Source: Neostapfia colusana (Eukaryota > Streptophyta > Magnoliopsida > Poales > Poaceae). Taken from it: a stretch of 64,000 nucleotides of DNA. Shown in pieces: positions 9,343-22,300 of this stretch; position 1 is the stretch's first letter; each line of letters begins with the position of its first letter. The DNA lies in contig JASWHV010000005.1 in assembly GCA_030760725.1 (NCBI GenBank), positions 95,486,622-95,550,621 on the forward strand, read 5' to 3'. Position numbers and translations under genes: made by a program. The notes beneath the pieces are model-generated. The model saw only the letters and a program-made list of their open reading frames with translations, was not told where the DNA came from and did not search any database.

Positions 9343-10507
9343 ATGGCACCGTCCGACAGCGTGGCGGCTGAGGAAGCACGGGAAACAGGCAGCTCGGGGC
9401 AGGGAGGTTCTGTGACGGGGAGGGGCGGTGCCGTGCAATGGCGTGGCGGCCGGGGCAGCCCGGGGAAGAGGCGACGGGAGGTGCAGCGCCGGGCCGGTAG
9501 CTGTCGGGCGATCGGAAACCGCGGCGCGGTCGCCGGGCTGTGCTGCGCTGGTCCGGCCACCAGGCTGTGCCGGAGAAGGACAGCGGCCGAAGGTGGCCGA
9601 GGCGGCGGCGGCTCGATCCGACCGAGGCGGCGGCGGCAGAACAGGGTAACAGGTACGGTGGCGGCAGCACGGCGGGCGGCGGGCTCGGTCTCGCGTGAGA
9701 GAAAGAAAAGGAAGCCCGATCTGGAAACATATGCGTGGTTATTTTCATGTGCTACGACTCGGCCGATGAAAATGCATGCCTTGGTTCATGTGCCGGTCGG
9801 AAGCCGCGTTATTTTTGTGTGCATTAAGGAGCCGACAAAATTAACTAAGGTATTTCTATGAGCCCAGTAACAGGCCAACGAAAGTAGCGTCAAATTTCGT
9901 GCGCTACGCATCGGCTGACGAAAATGCATGGCCTAGGTTCGCGTGCCCTGTTGGAAGCCGCGTTATTTTCTTGTGCCTATCGGAGCCGACGAAATTAACT
10001 GATGCATTTTCGTGAGCCATGTTCCAGGCTGACGACAATACTGTCAAATTCCGTGCGCTGCGCCTCGGCCGACGAAAATGCATGGCCTAGGTTCGTGTGC
10101 CCTGCCGGAGGCCAAGTTATTTTCGTGTGCCCTTCGGTAGCCGACGACAATATATGTCATATTATCGTGTGCCTCATGCAACCCATGAAATTATAGGTCT
10201 TATTTTCGTGTGCCATGTATTTAGCCCACGAAATTACACTGTATTTTTTTGTGCCACGCCATTAACCCATGAAATTACAATGTATTTTAGTGTGCAGTGC
10301 ATTTAGCCCACAAAATTACACTCTATTTTCGTGTGCCAATCATTTAGCCCATGAAATTACACTGTATTTTCATATGCCTTGCATTTAGCCCACGAAATTA
10401 CAACTTATTTTCGTGAGCTAGGTGCTGGCTCAGAAAAATACCTGTAATTTCGTGAGGGCCCACGAAAATAGAAGTAGCTGACGAAAATTATTCGTTTTGT
10501 TGTAGTG
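9343..10507 (-). mobile_element. CACTA-3: right end of a third CACTA element
   Basis: Ends in TTTTGTTGTAGTG (10495-10507), the inverse of CACTACAACAAAA, a common CACTA terminus different from that of CACTA-1 and -2. Between about 9740 and 10490 a motif like TTTCGTGNGCC / GACGAAAAT recurs many times, a typical subterminal array. Left of it is a GC-rich block (9343-9720) like the promoter regions of CACTA-1 and -2. No matching left end and no transposase are present, so it is truncated. Confidence 0.75.
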
Positions 10508-10604
10508 TTCTGCATAAAAAGTTTTAAATCTACCATTCACCCCCTCTGGTAGCTTTTCACGTGCTCTTTGATCCTACACCGCGGGCTCTTCCCACTAGCT
10601 TCAC
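10508..10604. other. Possible copia LTR 3' end fragment
   Basis: ATTCACCCCCTCTGG (about 10535) followed by TTGATCCTACA (ends near 10579) resembles the 3' end of Angela/Maximus-type Ty1/copia LTRs of grasses. No primer-binding site follows. Short and uncertain. Confidence 0.35.
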
Positions 10605-12471
10605 GAAGAGTGTATGGCAGCGGCAAGGTTTCCAGTGAGTTATACGACCTGTTGGGTCTGATATCTCACCGAACAACCGTCATCATAGCATAACTAATAC
10701 ATCCTGCAAAAGAAACTAAAAATGTAACCATTAGCACGGTGGCTCAACAAGTCATAACCGTCTCCACTAAATAGGGAACTCTATATGCTGGAAATTAATA
10801 ATTTAGGACAGCAGCAATGGCATAAGAGGACTCGCCTAAAGTGAACCTTAATTTTAGTTTTTAGAGCAGCAAATTATGTCCTTGTGCAGCACAACACCGA
10901 AAGTCAACAATCAAACATGAAACACTTATTACGATGTTGCTTGCTCAAGGTGGAATGTAAATTTAATTTGCACTACTTCTATAGCATATAAGTTGCAATA
11001 CAATGATTAAACATAGAGCATAATTCATATGATTTTGTTATTCTTGATTTACTACGTCACGACTGTGAGAACAAGTATGCTCAATCCATATTCGCGAGTT
11101 ACAGTGATTTAAATCAATAACAACCCGGAATACACGACACATACACATGCCTCAAAATACTCTTACGGGAGCTCTTTCTTACGTTCAATATGGACACCTT
11201 TCACACGACACCCCGACATAGAAACACGCTTCATCCTGAGCAGGAAGGTCCTCTACATGGACACGTTGGAGTTGCCAGCTAAAGGATTTACACCTCCCGC
11301 CTTCTCAACACCATTCTCAGATGAAGAATGAGTTTCCTCACCACGGTCTGCCGATTTACATCAGTTTAACGGGTCCCATATATCATCATGTATCAGGTAC
11401 AACTCAAACATGCTCAGCAGGGCCGCGCACGACACGCTCCTTAACCGACACAGGCAGGGCTATGCACTCAAGACTCTGTCCTGCTGCTCCTAACCCCCTG
11501 CCCGGTCTCCATTTCAAGCTTGATGAATCAATTAATGAACCAAACCTGTGTGATCCCTAATCTTTCTCTCACGAGTAGATTCTAACTACTCGACTTCTAC
11601 GGAGTCATCTACAACATTAGCATTGTAAAACTAATATGACGGAGTCCTATACTACCCATTCTGTCCAGGGCTTCATTGGTCATGCAGTGGATTGTCAATA
11701 AACTTAGACATAATGCACATATCCAATTTAATCAACCGAAGGTGTATCTAAAGCAAAAATTCATAAAGGCTGTTAATATGCAAACCGGGACTTGCCTTGC
11801 TTAATGGCTTAGTCAGTGTTAATGAAGATGCCAAGCTCAGCAACTGGCTCTTCCAATTGTAGCTCCTTGTCGAGCTCCTTCGTCATGTGTGCTATCGACA
11901 TGACTATGCACATATAATAAAATACAATTTAGTAATTTAATAGATCGAAGTTTTTCATACTCGAAAGAAGGTTTTGGTACTACTAGGACCAAAGGTAGTA
12001 CTTACTGTTCACAGCAACAAAGGATAGATTAACTTTGATCTAATAGAATTTTTGTATGAAAGTACCTATGTTCTGAAATGAACATATGGAACTAGGCAGA
12101 AGATCACTTATGCTTATAAGGTCTACTGAAGCTGAAATTTTTACAGTGAATTCCACATAGAGTATGTGCAACACTATCAAAGTTTCAGATTTATTTGAGG
12201 AAGAATGTGGGCAGAACAATTCCCTAAGTCTTTTCCCTTCTCTGAACTAACAGAAAAATGCTGGGGCTTTATTATGCAGCAAAGTGCACTATTTGTTAAG
12301 TACACATTTTTCTGAGTCTATGAAAATTAATTTCACAATTTTCTGATCTTCCTACAGGGAGGTATGGATTTTATAAGTTCTGGCAAAAAGCTGAAAATGT
12401 TTCTGTTGTTTTTAGAGTTTTCAGAGACATAGAGGATTAGAACATGATTTGATCCAGTAAATGAAGTCAAA
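10605..12471 (-). mobile_element. LTR-K: old minus-strand LTR fragment of the C family
   Basis: Collinear with the LTR at 37254-41284: matching blocks around CACGG(T)GGCTCAACAAGT (10745), GAGGACTCGCCTAA (10827), the tRNA-like GGCCGCGC...CTTAACCGAC block (11420-11455), ACGAGTAGATTC (11570) and ACCGGGACTTGCCTTGC (11785). Strongly diverged; the position of the LTR micro-exon (about 11905-11797) is recognisable but has stop codons. It stops where LTR-G begins. Confidence 0.6.
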
Positions 12472-13135
12472 TGTAAGGGCCAAAGTTTTTCGCTTGCTAA
12501 AAGTGTTCTTCATCACACACACCACAGCTCATTGTGGTCAACATATGAAAACCTTTGAAGAGGAAGTAACCACCATTAATAGGATGATTAGAGAAAGAAC
12601 TCACCTAATCCAAAAGTGGTATTTTCCACATGAACTCTTTAGAGGCTGAGCTAACAATTACCTCCGAAACTTTCTTAGGAATTCTCATGCCAAATTTCAT
12701 GCAAACCCAAACCTCTTTGAGGTACTTTTGGATACAATTATTAAAAGGGCTAGTTTGACTTAAATCAAATTCAAAGTCATTTCATAACATGAATTCAAAA
12801 GAGAGATTCATATTCATACTCAGCACATTTTTATGAGCTCATCCACAAAATTTCATCCCATTTGTGATTGATCTTGACATGAGCTACTTGTCGAAAATTC
12901 AAACTAAATTTGAATTTCAAAGTGCACAATTGCTGCAAATTCATCCAAACCATTTCATACTTTGAAGTATTCAAATTCAAATGGTCATTGGGTGATTTGA
13001 TCAAATTTCAAAGGGTATTAGGGTCCCTAATATCTAGAGCAGTAGGAAAATTCAATTTTATGGGACAAAATTTGGAAATGGGACCCACCAGTCAGTGTAA
13101 CAGAGGCTGAAACCGACTCAGCCGAGGCACTTGGT
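12472..13135 (+). mobile_element. LTR-G: plus-strand C-family LTR start
   Basis: Begins TGTAAGGGCC, the same start as the LTR of element C (41284 downwards), and follows it through CATCACAC, CATTGTGG, AAGTAACCACCAT and AGAGGCTGAGCTAAC motifs. About 660 bp remain. It then jumps directly to gag sequence, so LTR 3' part, PBS and leader were deleted. Confidence 0.6.
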
Positions 13136-13138
13136 TTC

Positions 13139-13467
13139 TTGCGCGCGCGCCCGACGGCCTTCAGGGCCTATCACATTGCACCGGGTCTCATGAAGAGGAA
13201 GACACAAGAATTCCTCCATTTACCGCAAGGCAACCGGAACGTGCTGGAATATGCCCGGGCGTTCAACGATCTCACCCTCTATGCTTCCCATCACGCCGAT
13301 ACGGATGAGAAGAGGTGGGATTTCTTTTACCAAGGGATAAATCCGCTCCTGAAGGACAAGCTGGCAATGTTCAATCGCGGCAGCCTCAACGAGATGATTG
13401 ATGCTGCAATTGTTCAGGAAGATACCGGCAAGGAATTGGCTGCGGCGGAGAAGAAGCGCAGCATGCC
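13139..13467 (+). pseudogene. gag fragment of the C family
   Basis: About 105 codons of the retrotransposon gag (capsid) domain: TAFRAYHIAPGLMKRKTQEF, then FNDLTLYASHHADTDEKR and FNRGSLNEMIDAAIVQED. It is nearly the same as the matching part of gag in element C, closer than to A or B. Homology starts near 13150 and is cut at 13467 by the terminus of LTR-H. The open frame runs on to 13615 only by reading into H. Confidence 0.85.
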
Positions 13468-13610
13468 TGTGACACCCGGATCTGAAAATGAACCAAGTGA
13501 AAGCATATGTGTGCCCAGGATGTTCATCACACATACACATGTATTCCACAAACTGAATTCAGAATATAACCACAAACAAATAGTGTTTAAGTACTTTACT
13601 ACAATGACTC
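13468..13610 (-). mobile_element. LTR-H, first piece (3' end of a minus-strand LTR)
   Basis: TGTGACACCCGG at 13468 is a typical inverted 3' terminus of a Ty3/gypsy LTR and abuts the gag fragment. LTR-A is inserted after 13610 with target duplication GACTC. H resumes at 27772. Confidence 0.55.
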
Positions 13611-16600
13611 TGTAAAAGCCCAAGAAAAGGGACTTGCAAAAACTTTTCTTCACCTCACAACACCACAGTTTTCATTGTGGATATCTTAGGAAATATTGTG
13701 AAGAGCATGTAACCTTCATCAAAAGAGTGATTAGAGGGGAAAGTATTCCTTTTCACAAAGTGGTGATTTGGACATAGGAACATGAGAGGTTGAGCTCACC
13801 CCTAGAACTTAAAATGTCTTGGGAAGGTTCAGTCCAAGTTTCATAGAAATCCAACACTTTTTGAGGCACTTTTTGGGTTATTTGAAAAAGAGGCCAATTT
13901 GAATGTAAATTCAAATTGCAGCAACTTTCATCACCCAAATTCAAAAGTTAGCTTCATATTCAAACACAGCACATTTTTCTGAGTAAGCCCACCAATTTTC
14001 ATGTCCATTGGAGTTCATCTTGTCAAGAGCTAAATTTGCAAGAATTCAAAACTGAATTTGAATTTCAGTTTAAACATGCAGCAAATTTAGTCAAACACAG
14101 TTCAAATTTGAGAAGTCAAATTTAAACCAAGACTTGGTGACTAAGTCTTACATTAAATTGTGAGTAGCTGGTGGGATAATTAGCAAAAACAGAAAAGAAT
14201 TATTAGAGAAAAAGGAATGAAGGGGAGGCCCACAGGTCAGTGGCACACGAGGGGCAGTCGGTTGCTGCAGCCGACCTCGACTTCGCGTGCAAGCAAGGGA
14301 ACGGCGGCGAGCCACCGAGGCAGCAATCGGCCACCTCACGGTGCCAAAACCGCGGCTCAAAGGCCAGCGCACAGCCCACGCCGCCTTCCTCCTGCTTTCC
14401 AAACGAGAACACCCCCCCCCCTACCGAGCTTCTTTCTCGATTCCGCGCGAGCACAGAAACACCACCCTCTCTGATCGCCGGCGTCCAGCCAGCACAGGCG
14501 CGCTCGTGCCCGACGAGCAACACAAGAAAGGACCGCCTTAATGTGCTGATTCTTCTAGTCCCTACCGCTCTTCATTTCATGGGCTGTCGAGGGAGTATTT
14601 CGCCGGGAAAGCTTCGGTGGTCTTGACACCGAGCTCCCACAAAATTCCCAAATTCGTGGGGGTTAGCTCATCACCGGGCAAACCGAGTCACGCACACGCT
14701 CTATACACTGCCACAACCACCTAGGATCAAAAACCAGTAAGAACCGTGGGCTAGGTTTACGGTTCTTTGAAGTTTTCTGAAGCACCGCCGATATCCGGCC
14801 TAGGTCGCCGATGAGGTCGTAGTTACTGCCGTTTTCACGGGGATCGGTGTCCATGTCCGTGACCAGCAGGTGTCAGCGGAGCTCCCCGAGCAAACCACAT
14901 CGAAAAAGGTGCATGGGATGCCGAGTTGGACGTCGCCGGTAAGCTCCCGGCCGCTGTTGCCGTCGGGAGCACTGTTCCGGTGGTTGTCAAGTTCTGGGGA
15001 GGGCACCACCGTGTTCCTCAGGCCGAGATAGGCACTGGCGGCGAGATTCAGCAAGCTCCAAGAACCGGAACCCCTCTCCGGCGAGATTGGCGGCGGGGTC
15101 GCGCGGGTGGCCGGAGGAAGACGAAGGGGTAGGCCCCACGCGTCAGCGGCTGGAGATAAATGGGTGGGATTCTCTGTGGTCCGGGATCCAGTGCGGCCGC
15201 GCGGGAAGGAGTCTGTGGCCCCGTGTGTCGCGGCTCCAGCGGTCGACACGTGGGCGGTGGACCCACCCGCAGGATTTAAACATTTTTGGAATTTCCAGTT
15301 TTAGTGCATACTTCAAATGCATAGAACTTTGGCTAGGAAACTCCTAATTCGATGAACCAAATTTTGCTGAACTCAGAATTCTGAGTACTTTCCAGCAATA
15401 CCAAATTCAGCTCATGAAAGTGAATAGTTTTCCAGAATTAAATCCCTAAAGTTTAAACTGTTGGGAATTTTATCTGGAGAACTACTTTATGAAAAAATTC
15501 TGAAATTTGGCTGAGAGACTCATTAGACAATCCCTGAATCCCAGTAAAATTTTCACACTCATCCAAGTTCATTTAGTTACCCTGATGGGGTGATTAAGAG
15601 AACTGCCCTGAGAAAATAGAAAAATGTACAGAAACATTTTTCAGATTTTCTCAAATCTTAATTAGGGCATAATTTTCTGTAGAATTCTTCAAATGACATG
15701 AAACCAACTCCATTAGAACCATCTTAAAGTCTAGTTTCCAGAAAGTAATGGTTGGAGCCATGAAAACCCCTGGAATCATCCAGAGGCTCAAATATTGACC
15801 AAATGGGTTTCTATTTGTACAAGGTTCAAATGAACTTTGTTTCAAATAAAACTTGGTCACAACTCTGGGTAGGACCCTACCAGTCCACCATAAAAATTTC
15901 AGAACCAAAGGGAAGGGCTAGCTAGAGTTATTAGCAATGATGTATTCCAGTTCACACATTGCATTCAAATTAACATGTAGTATTGTATTAAACGTGTAGC
16001 CATTGAAGAAGAGACTCCGGAAGTGCTGGACTTCCTCCTTCCGGAAGAGGAACTAACCCCTGACCAGCAGCAACAAGGCAAGCCCCGGTTTGCATTAAAC
16101 TTTTTATAAGTTTTGCTTTGTTTACATGTGTCATATGAAGTATGTATGTGCATTAGGTATAGGATGAATGAAACCCCACTTGCATAACCAAAGGTTCCTA
16201 AAAGAGTGAGGGTAGTGTCTAAGACCTCGAGTAGATAGGCTATGCTTAATGTTTCATAGGACTTCGGTACAAGTCGAGTAGTTGGAATCTACTCGCGAGT
16301 TTAGGCTGGGAAACACACGGGTTTGGTTGAGTGATGTGAGATCACTTTAGTAATGAAAATGAGACTAGGCAGGGGCTAGGGCGCAACAAGAGGAAGTCTT
16401 GTGTGCGCAGCCCTGTCCGTGTCGATTGAGGACCGATCCGTGTGCGGCCCTGCTGAACAAGTATTGAACGTACCGAAGGCATATCGGATATATGGGCCCC
16501 GATAAACCGATGTAGCCTAAACCTCCGGGCGTCGAGGCATAGCACACCGATTTATAGGTGTAGGTTGAGGGCAGCAAGGTGGAAATCTGCCAACGGGCAT

Positions 16601-17461
16601 AGAGAGATGCTCCGTGTGGGGAACCTCCTGCTCGTTTCGGTGCGACCGGTTCGACGTTTGGGCTGTTGGGTGAAAGGTTGTCCCGTACGACATCGAGTGA
16701 GCGTGCTGTGCAGCTCCACGGATGGGCGTACGTGACGTGCTCTTTGGGTTTCCCTGCAGGTGTATATCGAGTCGATTCGACGTCCCTCGCGGTGACGAGT
16801 ACCGCTTGTTCACTGCGTCGTAACGTAGACTAATGAATGAAATGTTATGATTCAATATTGCTGCTATGATATAATTGTATTGCTACATGTGTGCCACCAA
16901 ATATTGCTTACTAAATTTCAGCTTCATGAACTGTTAACTTGTTGCTAAAAGATGAATTAAGGATGAACTTGTAGGCGTGTCCATTTGCTGCAACATTGCT
17001 ATCCTGTGTCATGGTACACCTCATGTAGAGTTTCATGCTTAGGTGAGTCGGTTAAGCCTTGCTGAGCCCTCGTGCTCACGGTTGCTGCTTAAGTGTTTTT
17101 CAGGTGAGGAGCCACCCACGGACTCGAAGTACGAGTCCACCGGCGAGGGTTACCCTCTGTCGGGGACTACGGCTGAGTGGGAGCCGTACAGGCCGCGCTG
17201 AGCTGAGGAGTGCAGCTAGTGTGGGTTGCCCTAGGGCTGGGCAACCGAATTTTGCTAGATAGGCGGGCGTGAGTTGTATAAAAGAAACTTCCGTTGTGTA
17301 ATAAAAGACCCTAGTTTGTAACTGAGAAGTGTACTATTTTGTACATTCAGTTTGTTTTTCCCAATGTAATATAATGTGTTCTTATGACGTGTGCTGTCGG
17401 GTGTCGCATCGTGCGGCACCACCCTCTGCGATCCTGGATGAGTGGATTCCGGTCCGCCACA
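13611..17461 (+). repeat. LTR-A 5' LTR
   Basis: 3851 bp. The first ~550 bp match the B LTR at about 90 %, the middle (about 14170-15960) resembles the C LTR instead, and the last ~1.5 kb is almost the same as in B. No obvious TATA box. AATAAAAG near 17300 is a candidate poly(A) signal. Contains the micro-exon 16000-16077 and the final exon 17104-17201 of the LTR spliced ORF. Confidence 0.95.
16000..17201 (+). CDS. LTR-A spliced acidic ORF, exons 2-3 (5' LTR copy)
   Basis: Candidate coding exons within the LTR. Exon 2 is 16000-16077 (78 nt) after acceptor GTGTAG and before a GC donor (CAACAAG|GCAAGC). Exon 3 runs from 17104 (acceptor TTTTTCAG) to TGA 17199-17201. Joined, the frame is open and encodes an acidic peptide with EEETPEVLDF in exon 2 and AEWEPY near the end. 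The same exons with the same phases occur in B and, diverged, in C. A first exon with ATG was not resolved here: GTAAGC at 14939 is a possible donor, but the frame that fits has no ATG. Function unknown. The 3' LTR copy is 26306-26383 and 27409-27506. Confidence 0.45.
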
Positions 17462-17464
17462 GCC

Positions 17465-17476
17465 TGGTATCAGAGC
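17465..17476 (+). other. LTR-A primer-binding site (tRNA-iMet)
   Basis: TGGTATCAGAGC, complementary to the 3' end of plant initiator tRNA-Met, 3 bp after the LTR end. Primes minus-strand DNA synthesis. Confidence 0.95.
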
Positions 17477-19309
17477 TGCATTGGGGATAGCACAGTACTT
17501 AAGGACCGTATTATGGGAAAACTTAGGGTTACGGTGAGGAATCGGTAGTTGGCCCAAGTAAGGACTATAGTAGCATAGTTATTTAAAGTGGCAAGGACTA
17601 ACTTATGTGTTTTAATTCTGAATTTCAATTATGTAACGACGCACCTACGCTCTGGTAAGTATGGTAAGGAACGCCACCGAAAGCGGTTCAATTTCGGTTA
17701 GCTCTCCCTGACGAGGAACGTGGTTCAGGGATAAGTCTCACAGCTTGGTGTGAGACGTCAATATGAAACTCTTGGACTCTTCATGTTCCTGAGTTCATAT
17801 GAAACGCTGATCCCTAGCATGCATTAGGCAAGTAAGTGGAGACCCCATCGCGTGGTCAGTAACGCGAGAGTGTGTTCGTCTGGAAGTAGCCCAGGAGGAC
17901 ATACGCAGCGCTTGCCATCGGCGTGCCCTGCAGGGCAGTAGGTGGTATCTGTTGGCTTGATAACATTCCCAACCGTGACGACCCGTTCATTACATACTCG
18001 GGTTCCCCCGTCGTGTGGTGTTGAAACACGATCACATATCTTGAGACGTGACCTAACTCAAGGATGGCCGTATGGAAATGATACGGGCGTTTGTATTTAA
18101 TTTCAAAATATTGTACTGCCTGAAATGAATAACCAGTGAGTGCACCATTATTGTGTTGTCTTTTGCAGGTACTAACCACGTATGTATCCGTGTAGAAAAC
18201 GTGTGCGAGAGACCGTTTAGTGCCACATTTGAGACGTATATGCCGGTATAATCTGGATAGGTTTTTCTTTTGTGAGGAACGTAGTACTGAGTTATTGTAG
18301 GCATATGCATGGAAATATTGATAACGAGGAACTAAAATCATTAGGTTCAACAATTAAGACCCTGGTTGGGTATAAGAAGGGGATAGTGGAGTAGGATAGC
18401 CAACAGGGCTGAAAAACAGAGTGCTCTGTTTTGGACAGCAAGTTTGCTGATCTTCAACAGGGCATAACTCACAGGTCTTTTAGCCCAGGGAGGTGTGCTA
18501 TATAGTTCTGGAAAGGTATTCAAGTACTCTACAACTTTGTTGTAGACTTCCAGAGCTGAAACTCGTCGTAGGATGGCTGAAATCCCAGAGGAATGTAAAC
18601 TGTCCAGAACCAGGGCAGAGTAAAACATCCTCTGAACTTATCTGTTTTTCAAATATAACTCCGAGGTGAAAAATCAAAATTACTATATAATACATCGTTA
18701 GAAAGAGTAGAAGATGTATGATATTTTTGCAATTCAAAGTTTCTGAAGTTTCAGCACAGATTTCAGTGGAAACTCGAATGGAAAACAGCAACTTCCAAGG
18801 GAGGTGCTGTTAAAAAAATCCTTCCAGAAATTCTGCTGATTTTGAATTAGCATAACTTTTTAACCAAGGCTGATCTGGGGGCAATTGAATACTCGTTGGA
18901 AATATACTGAAGTTAACTTTAACTTTGGTATTCAACTTGAGTCATGAAAATGCCCAGAACCAGATCAAAACTTGGAATAGGTAGAAACTGGTCATTCTGA
19001 CAGAAGAATGACAGTTGAACTTATTGGAGAGGGTGTTGTACCCTAAGGGTGGTATACGTGATGACAACGCGATAGTAATGTCTCGTGGTGGCCAAACCTA
19101 GTTATGGTGAGCTTCCAAAGTGGAGGTTCATCAAGTTGGATTAAACTAGCTTGTGTTTGGTTTGGTAATGGTGTAGCTTGTGCAAAGTTATTACATTATC
19201 TACTTACGAGATATATCGCGTGTTTTTGTTGTCATAATGTTTTTACGCCCATTTTAATTGGACTGCATGCAAATGTTGCAGGACTGATGTTATTGTCGTA
19301 TGGTTGCAG
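17477..19309 (+). other. LTR-A untranslated leader with candidate intron
   Basis: 1.8 kb without an ORF. Conserved with the leaders of B and D. A consensus donor (CTG|GTAAGTATG, GT 17655-17656) and a strong acceptor (TCTTTTGCAG, AG 18167-18168) would define a 514-nt intron. A second acceptor-like TTGCAG sits directly before the gag ATG at 19310. Confidence 0.6.
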
Positions 19310-22300
19310 ATGGTTCGCACTAGGACCACGCACGAGGTAGGTGGATCTAGCCAAGGGGGAGGCGATGACTCCCAGCCACCGGCCTACGACAGCACCCCGC
19401 AGCAGCAGCCACCACCGCCGCCTCCGCTTACTCTAGCGGATGTGATAGCGGCACTGGTGGGAGGTCATGAGGAGCAGACCGACCTGCTCCGCACGATCGT
19501 GCAGAATACGTCCCAGGCGGGGGGACGTCAAGAGCGAGGGCCTCGTGAGCCCCGCGAAGTGTCGTACTCGGATTTCATGAGTACGCACCCTCCAGTGTTC
19601 ACCGAAGCTGAAGAACCACTGGAGGCTGACAACTGGCTGCGGACCATCGAGTCCAAGTTTGGGCTGCTCCAGTGTACGGAGCGGCAGAAGACCCTGTTCG
19701 CAGCACAGCAGCTCCACGGTGCCGCTGGTGCATGGTGGGCGAATTATGTTGCCTCACGTCCGGCTGGCCATGCCGTGGAATGGCAAAAGTTCCGGGAGGC
19801 GTTCCGCGCCTATCACATTCCTCCCGGAATAATGAAGAGGAAGTTCCAAGAATTTTTGGAACTGAAGCAGGGCGGGAGGAGTGCCCACGACTACTCCCGT
19901 GCCTTCAACCATCTGGCGCAGTATGCGTCAGACTACATCTCCACGGAGGAGAAGAAGAGGGAGCACTTCTATCGAGGGTTACACCCCGAAATGAAGACCC
20001 ATCTCGTACAGTGGAACCGCGGCACATTCAACGACTTAGTCAATACCGCGATCATGCAAGAGGATGCTCAGAGGGAGTTGGCAGCTGAGCAGCGGAAGCG
20101 CAGCGCTCCACCCAGCGGTGGGAGTGGCGCTCCCCAGAAGTACCGTATGGTGTATCGGACACCATCCGGGCAGCAGTGGCAACCACCGGCGCGACCGCAA
20201 CGGTTCGGGGGACGTCCCTTTCAGGCACCTCCGTTCCGTTCGCCGATGCCACCACCAAGACAGCAACAGCAACAGCAGCAGCAGACGGTACCCCGGGCGT
20301 TTCCACCGCCACAACGCGCCCCGGGATTCCGTCCATCGATCAGCGTGGGACCGCCCCGTTTCACCTGCTTCACGTGTGGCCAGGCGGGCCACTTCGCGAA
20401 GGACTGTCCCCAGGGGCAGCAGAGCAGTGGGCAATCCCAGCTCCAGGGCGGTGCTCGAGGCCGACCTCCGGTGAAGAAGGTTGGTCAGCGGACTGGAGGC
20501 GTCCGCAACCTCGACAGCGAGGACGCCCCAGAGGGAGACAACGTGCTGGCGGGTACGTTTACTCTCAACAATCAAGCCATCGTCATATTATTTGATTCTG
20601 GTGCAACCCACAGCTTTATAAGTGCATCCTATGTGGCTAAACATCAATTGCAAGTCTTCCCAACCGACTGCACTTATATGATCTGCCCACCGGGAGGGAA
20701 GATTTCAGCTAATATGATGATTCCAAAGGCACCTCTGTGCTTAGGTGGGAAACTATATCCCACCACCTTGATAATCCTTATGGGACAAAAGATTGATGCA
20801 ATCATAGGGATGTCATGGCTACAATACCATGGCGCTGTCCTAGAGACTCGGACACGGAAGGTTCACTTAAATTCTCCATTCCACCGTCCACATTCCATGG
20901 TGTTAGACACGCCAGTCCGGGAAGTTTTAGCGATTAATAACACTGAAGCTCTCAAGTTAGAGGACATCCCCGTAGTCCGGGAGTATTCTGACGTGTTCCC
21001 GGATGATCTTCCGGGCATGCCACCTGAGCGGGATGTCGAGTTCAAGATTGAACTTGCACCCGGGACTACGCCCATATCACGGAGACCATACAAAATGGCT
21101 CCCAATGAGCTGGCTGAACTGAAAGAACAGCTCAATGATCTGTTGAGCAAGGGTTTCATTAGGCCGAGTTCCTCGCCTTGAGGATGCTCGGCAATGTTTG
21201 TAAAGAAGAAGGATGAAACCCTGAGGCTGTGTGTGGACTACCGGCCGCTCAACGCCGTCACCATCAAGAATAAGTACCCACTGCCCCGTATTGACATCTT
21301 GTTTGATCAACTTGTGGGGGCAAGTGTATTCTCAAAGATGGATCTTCGCTCTGGATATCACCGGATCAAGATCCGGGCGGAGGATATCCCGAAGACGGCG
21401 TTCTCGACGAGATACGGCTTATATGAATATCTCGTCATGTCCTTGGTCTGACAAATGCTCCAGCCCATTTCATGTATCTCATGAACTCGGTGTTCATGCC
21501 GGAGCTGGACAAGTTCGTGGTAGTGTTCATCGACGATATCTTGGTTTACTCCAAGACAGAAGCCGAACATGCCGAACACTTGTGGATCGTTCTTCAACGA
21601 TTGCGAGACCACAAGCTTTACGCCAAGTTCAGCAAATGCGAATTTTGGATCAGCCAAGTGCCATTCTTGGGACATATCATCTCAGCTGAAGGCATTGCGG
21701 TTGACCCAAGTAAAATAGAGCAAGTGTTGAAATGGAAAGCTCCCACTTCAGTTCATGAAGTCAGAATCTTCCTCGGGTTAGCGGGATACTACCGGAGATT
21801 CATTCCAAGCTTCTCCAAGCTCGCTAAGCCGATGACAGAGTTGCTGAAGAAAGGGAAGAAATATGTTTGGAACACAGCGTGTGAAGGAGCATTCCGAACA
21901 TTGGTGAAGCATCTCACAACAGCCCCGGTATTAGCTCAGCCGGATACAACAAAGCCCTTCGACGTGTATTGTGATGCGTCCGGTATTGGGCTCGGCTGCG
22001 TGTTGATGCAGGAAGGACGTGTGGTCGCTTATGGCTCACGCCAACTTCGGAACCATGAGCAGCATTATCCCACTCATGACCTTGATCTTGCTGCAGTGGT
22101 TTTGCGCTGAAAATGTGGAGGCACTATCTCCTGGGGAATTTGGTGCATCTCTACACCGACCACAAGAGCTTGAAATACATTTTCACCCAGAAGGAGCTGA
22201 ACATGAGGCAACGGAGGTGGTTAGAATTAATCAAGGACTATGAAATTGAGATTCACTACCACCCCGGCAAGGCGAATGTGGTTGCCGACGTGCTGAGTCA

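Noticed and set aside
9343..9861. 172-codon ORF in the CACTA-3 GC-rich block
   Set aside because: Both strands and several frames are open; composition explains it.
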